Assembly (NCBI GenBank): GCA_033819885.1
Contig: JAQYUZ010000012.1
Span: 248,001 to 312,000, forward strand
Length of the DNA stretch: 64,000 nt
Direction: 5' to 3'
Source of the DNA: Microbotryomycetes sp. JL201
Taxonomy: Eukaryota > Basidiomycota > Microbotryomycetes
Shown here: positions 61,587 through 64,000 of the stretch, one piece after another
Position numbering within the stretch: position 1 is the stretch's first letter
How the letters are laid out: the number at the start of each line of letters is the position of its first letter
Translations under genes and position numbers: made by a program
The notes under the pieces: generated by a model
What the model was told of the DNA's origin: nothing
What the model saw: only the letters and a program-made list of their open reading frames with translations
The model's database searches: none

Positions 61587-63270
61587 ATGTCTTTGTTCGC
61601 CCCAAACCCAGAGCCAAAGACCCCACTCGGTCGCCATCGGATCTTGTCTCCGACGGCAGGCGTCCGTGTCTCGCCGTTGCAGCTCGGCGCAATGTCCATC
61701 GGCGAAGCCTGGTCAGAGTTCATGGGCAAGTCACTTATACATGAATGTCAAGTTTGACTTTCACTGACATTGGTTATTTCAGGCGCAATGAACAAGGAGC
61801 AGAGCTTCAAGCTGCTCGATGCATTCGTCGAGGCCGGAGGAAATTTCATGTGCGCTGTTCAACAATATGCACCGATGATTCCATCGGCAAGCAAGCCACT
61901 GACATTGCTATTGGAATAGTGACACGTCCAACAATTACCAGGACGATCAGTCCGAGTTGTTTATCGGCGAATGGATGAAGGAGCGAAACTTGCGCGATCG
62001 CATCGTACTGGCCACAAAATACAGCACGAACTACAAGCAGTATTCGGATGGGAAGAATGAGACCGTCAATTTTGGTGGCAATTCAAAAAAGTCGATGCAT
62101 CTCTCTGTCCGAGACTCGCTCAAGAAATTGCAGACGGACTATATCGATATCCTTTGTGCGTTTTCCGCCCTGCTTCTCTTCTTTGTTCGGGCGTCTAGCT
62201 AACGCAACTTATTTGTGCAGATATCCGTGGGTCGCGCTACTCTCCGACTATCGAGACAAAGCTCTGACCGTTTCCGTTCCAGACTGGTGGGATTACACCA
62301 CTTCGATCGAGGAGATCATGGATGCCCTGCACATCCTCGTCGAACAGGGAAAGGTGTGCATTTTCAAGGCAAGGCTTTCGGATCAGCCGAACGCTGACAA
62401 CCGCGAGCAGGTTCTGTATCTCGGTGTGTCTGATACTCCCGCATGGGTCGTCTCTGCAGCCAACACCTATGCCAAGGCACACGGAAAGACTCCCTTTGTG
62501 ATCTACCAAGGTCGCTGGAATGTCATGCTGCGTGATTTTGAGCGTGACATTCTGCCTATGAGTCGAGCTTTCGGAATGGCACTTGCGCCATGGGACGTCA
62601 TGGGTGGTGGCAGGCTCCAAAGCAAGAAGCAGGTAGGTCTGCACGGCGCGCACGCAGCCGTAGCATTGCTGATCAGCTTTCGCGCGCGCGACAGCTTGAG
62701 GCTCGCAAGGCAAAAGGCGAAGGCATCCGAGCCATTTTCGGAGGAGCGGAACAGACCGAGGACGAGGTCAAGTACTCTGAAGTGTTGGATCAGATTGCTC
62801 AAGAACACGGCGTCGAGAGTCTGACTGCGGTCTGCTTGGCGTGTGCGTTGTTGCGCGTGGCGAATGCGAGCCAAAGCTGACACATGCTCCTCCAGACGTA
62901 ATGAGCAAAACGCCTTACGTTTTCCCTATTGTCGGGTGAGTCTCCGGTCGCAGCGCATTACCTTGTATCGACTGACCTGTGTTTTGGCTGATTCAGCGGT
63001 CGCAAGGTCGAGGTCCGTCGCCCGTGCTGTAACCGCTTGCATGGAAGACTGATGACATTCACTCTCTAGCATCTTCACGACAACATCAAAGCTCTCTCGA
63101 TCAAGCTCACTCCTGAGCAGATCAAGCGCATCGAAGATGTCAAGCCATTCGATCCCGGCTTCCCTCATTCTTTCATCGGCTCTGACCCTTCTATCGAGGG
63201 CAAGAGTGGCTTCTTTTTGATGAATACCGGCGGCTGGGTTGACTTTGTGAAAGGTCCGCAGCCGCTGTAA
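61587..63270 (+). CDS. Aldo/keto reductase, aryl-alcohol dehydrogenase type, tandem copy 2
   Basis: A paralogue of copy 1 with the same exon plan. The start at 61587 gives [77 protein letters not shown] (Asp, Tyr), [17 protein letters not shown] (Lys), [20 protein letters not shown] (His), [71 protein letters not shown]-type linker, [18 protein letters not shown] and the end FVKGPQPL. Conserved tetrad intact. The His motif again needs a 6-nt micro-exon (62221-62226), here with ordinary GT-AG introns on both sides. Exons downstream of the shared 104-nt tract differ mostly at silent sites, indicating purifying selection on both copies. Confidence 0.94.
61972..62075 (+). repeat. 104-nt tract identical to 59865-59968
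   Basis: The partner of the tract in copy 1, in direct orientation about 2.1 kb downstream. The first differences after it are at ggtggc versus ggcggt. Confidence 0.9.
62221..62226 (+). other. 6-nt micro-exon of AKR copy 2
   Basis: The six bases atatcc lie between ttgtgcag and gtgggtcg. Joining CTTT, ATATCC and ACTGGTGG gives L-Y-I-H-W-W. The micro-exon differs from copy 1 at two of six bases, yet encodes the same residues. Confidence 0.85.
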
Positions 63271-63445
63271 TTGGCGGCTTCTGTTGAAGGAAATACCTAT
63301 TTTTCAGATCGCGAACGTATCAAATGTGAAATTCATGCAGTGACTCTCTCCACGGGGGCTGGAGTGATGGTGAACGATCTGACCGTGCCGTCCAAAGTCG
63401 GCGACTGCGCCTTGGGGCTCAGCGTCTGTGCGTTCCTGCGACACC

Positions 63446-64000
63446 ATGGCACGTCACATGACTGACTTGTCTTCCTCCTCTGAGGACGAAGGCATCAGGC
63501 CCCTCAAAACGTCAAAAGTGAGTACCACTGTGGTTGTGGCATGCTCGCGCTTGGAAGTCACTCAACCTGGACGCGTCGATTGCCCCGCAGACGAAGGAGA
63601 ATCGTGCGCCAGAGGGTCAGTTGTTCTGAATCATGTTTCTTGAGGTTCAAGAGCTGATCTGCAGTGTAAACTCGACCCTTGTTCTCGCCCGACAGGCGCG
63701 ACCCGCACGAAACAACAGAGCGCGTCGCAACGAACAAAGGCAACAGCGGCATCAAAGGTGACAAAGGGGGCATCCAAGACATTGAACAAGGACGCTGCCA
63801 AGCCTTCAAGGCGTAACGAGGACGACATGAGCGAGGACGAGTTGGATCAAGATTCGGCCAACGACGATGATGAGCGCGCGACGCATGACATGGACGATAC
63901 CGTACCAGAGACACAAGTCACGCAGTCGGTTACCGCAAAATTGAAGAAGGGCAATGCGGCAGCTGTCAAGGCAAAGAAGACATCAGCGGCCGAAGTGTCT
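63446..64000 (+). CDS. N-terminal part of an unrecognised, probably nuclear, disordered protein (runs off the right edge)
   Basis: The ATG at 63446 has a good context (acaccatggc) and gives MARHMTDLSSSSEDEGIRPL, an acidic start. Two short introns join this to TKENRAPEGATRTKQQSASQ, RTKATAASKVTKGASKTLNK and an acidic stretch (EDDMSEDELDQDSANDDDER), then Lys/Ala-rich sequence to the edge. The mix of Lys/Ala/Ser runs and acidic serines resembles chromatin-associated proteins, but no domain is visible yet and I assign no function. The second in-frame ATG at 63458 is an alternative start. Confidence 0.6.

Overview
The window looks like nuclear DNA of a basidiomycete fungus. The evidence is dense packing (27 protein genes in 64 kb on both strands), short GT-AG introns of about 40-70 nt in almost every gene, spacers of about 100-500 nt, and a gene content typical of basidiomycetes: a Brh2-type BRCA2 homologue, a secreted glycoprotein of the basidiomycete 'macrophage activating glycoprotein' family, and a GH5 mannanase-like enzyme. 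I cannot name the species; a small-genome Pucciniomycotina or Ustilaginomycotina yeast or smut relative would fit. I saw no tRNA, rRNA, CRISPR array, transposon or virus-derived element.

Layout. 1-7.2 kb (minus): a thiolase running off the left edge, an unrecognised nuclear coiled-coil protein, and the BRCA2/Brh2 homologue. 7.5-24.5 kb (plus): IST1, centrin, aspartate aminotransferase, an OS-9/Yos9 lectin ending in HDEL, the spliceosomal helicase Brr2 and a 14-TM MFS exporter. 24.5-28.4 kb (minus): a VWA-domain protein and carboxypeptidase Y. 28.9-32.2 kb (plus): a large single-pass membrane protein I do not recognise. 32.3-38.2 kb: CstF64, then MPP-alpha, uS17m and the citrate carrier, three adjacent genes for mitochondrial proteins. 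38.3-48.3 kb: an unrecognised protein, an XLF/Nej1-like end-joining factor and TAF2 fused to three bromodomains. 48.8-51.3 kb: the GH5 enzyme. 51.8-57.0 kb (minus): a tiny cytochrome-b5-like protein, a germinal-centre kinase and an amidohydrolase. 57.3-63.3 kb (plus): the GPI-anchored glycoprotein and a tandem pair of aldo/keto reductases. 63.4 kb onward: the 5' end of an unrecognised nuclear protein.

Most of this is housekeeping gene content with no operon-like logic. The points that merit a second look are: a 6-nt micro-exon carrying part of the catalytic histidine codon, kept in both aldo/keto reductase copies and entered through a GC-AG intron in one; a 104-nt identical tract between those copies that suggests gene conversion; the TAF2-tribromodomain fusion; a 75-residue cytochrome-b5-like protein with a 14-nt exon and no visible second haem histidine; a strongly degenerate second helicase cassette in Brr2; and three genes I cannot assign.

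Gene models were spliced by eye. Reading frames, domains and motifs are read directly from the sequence, while many exact intron borders are inference.
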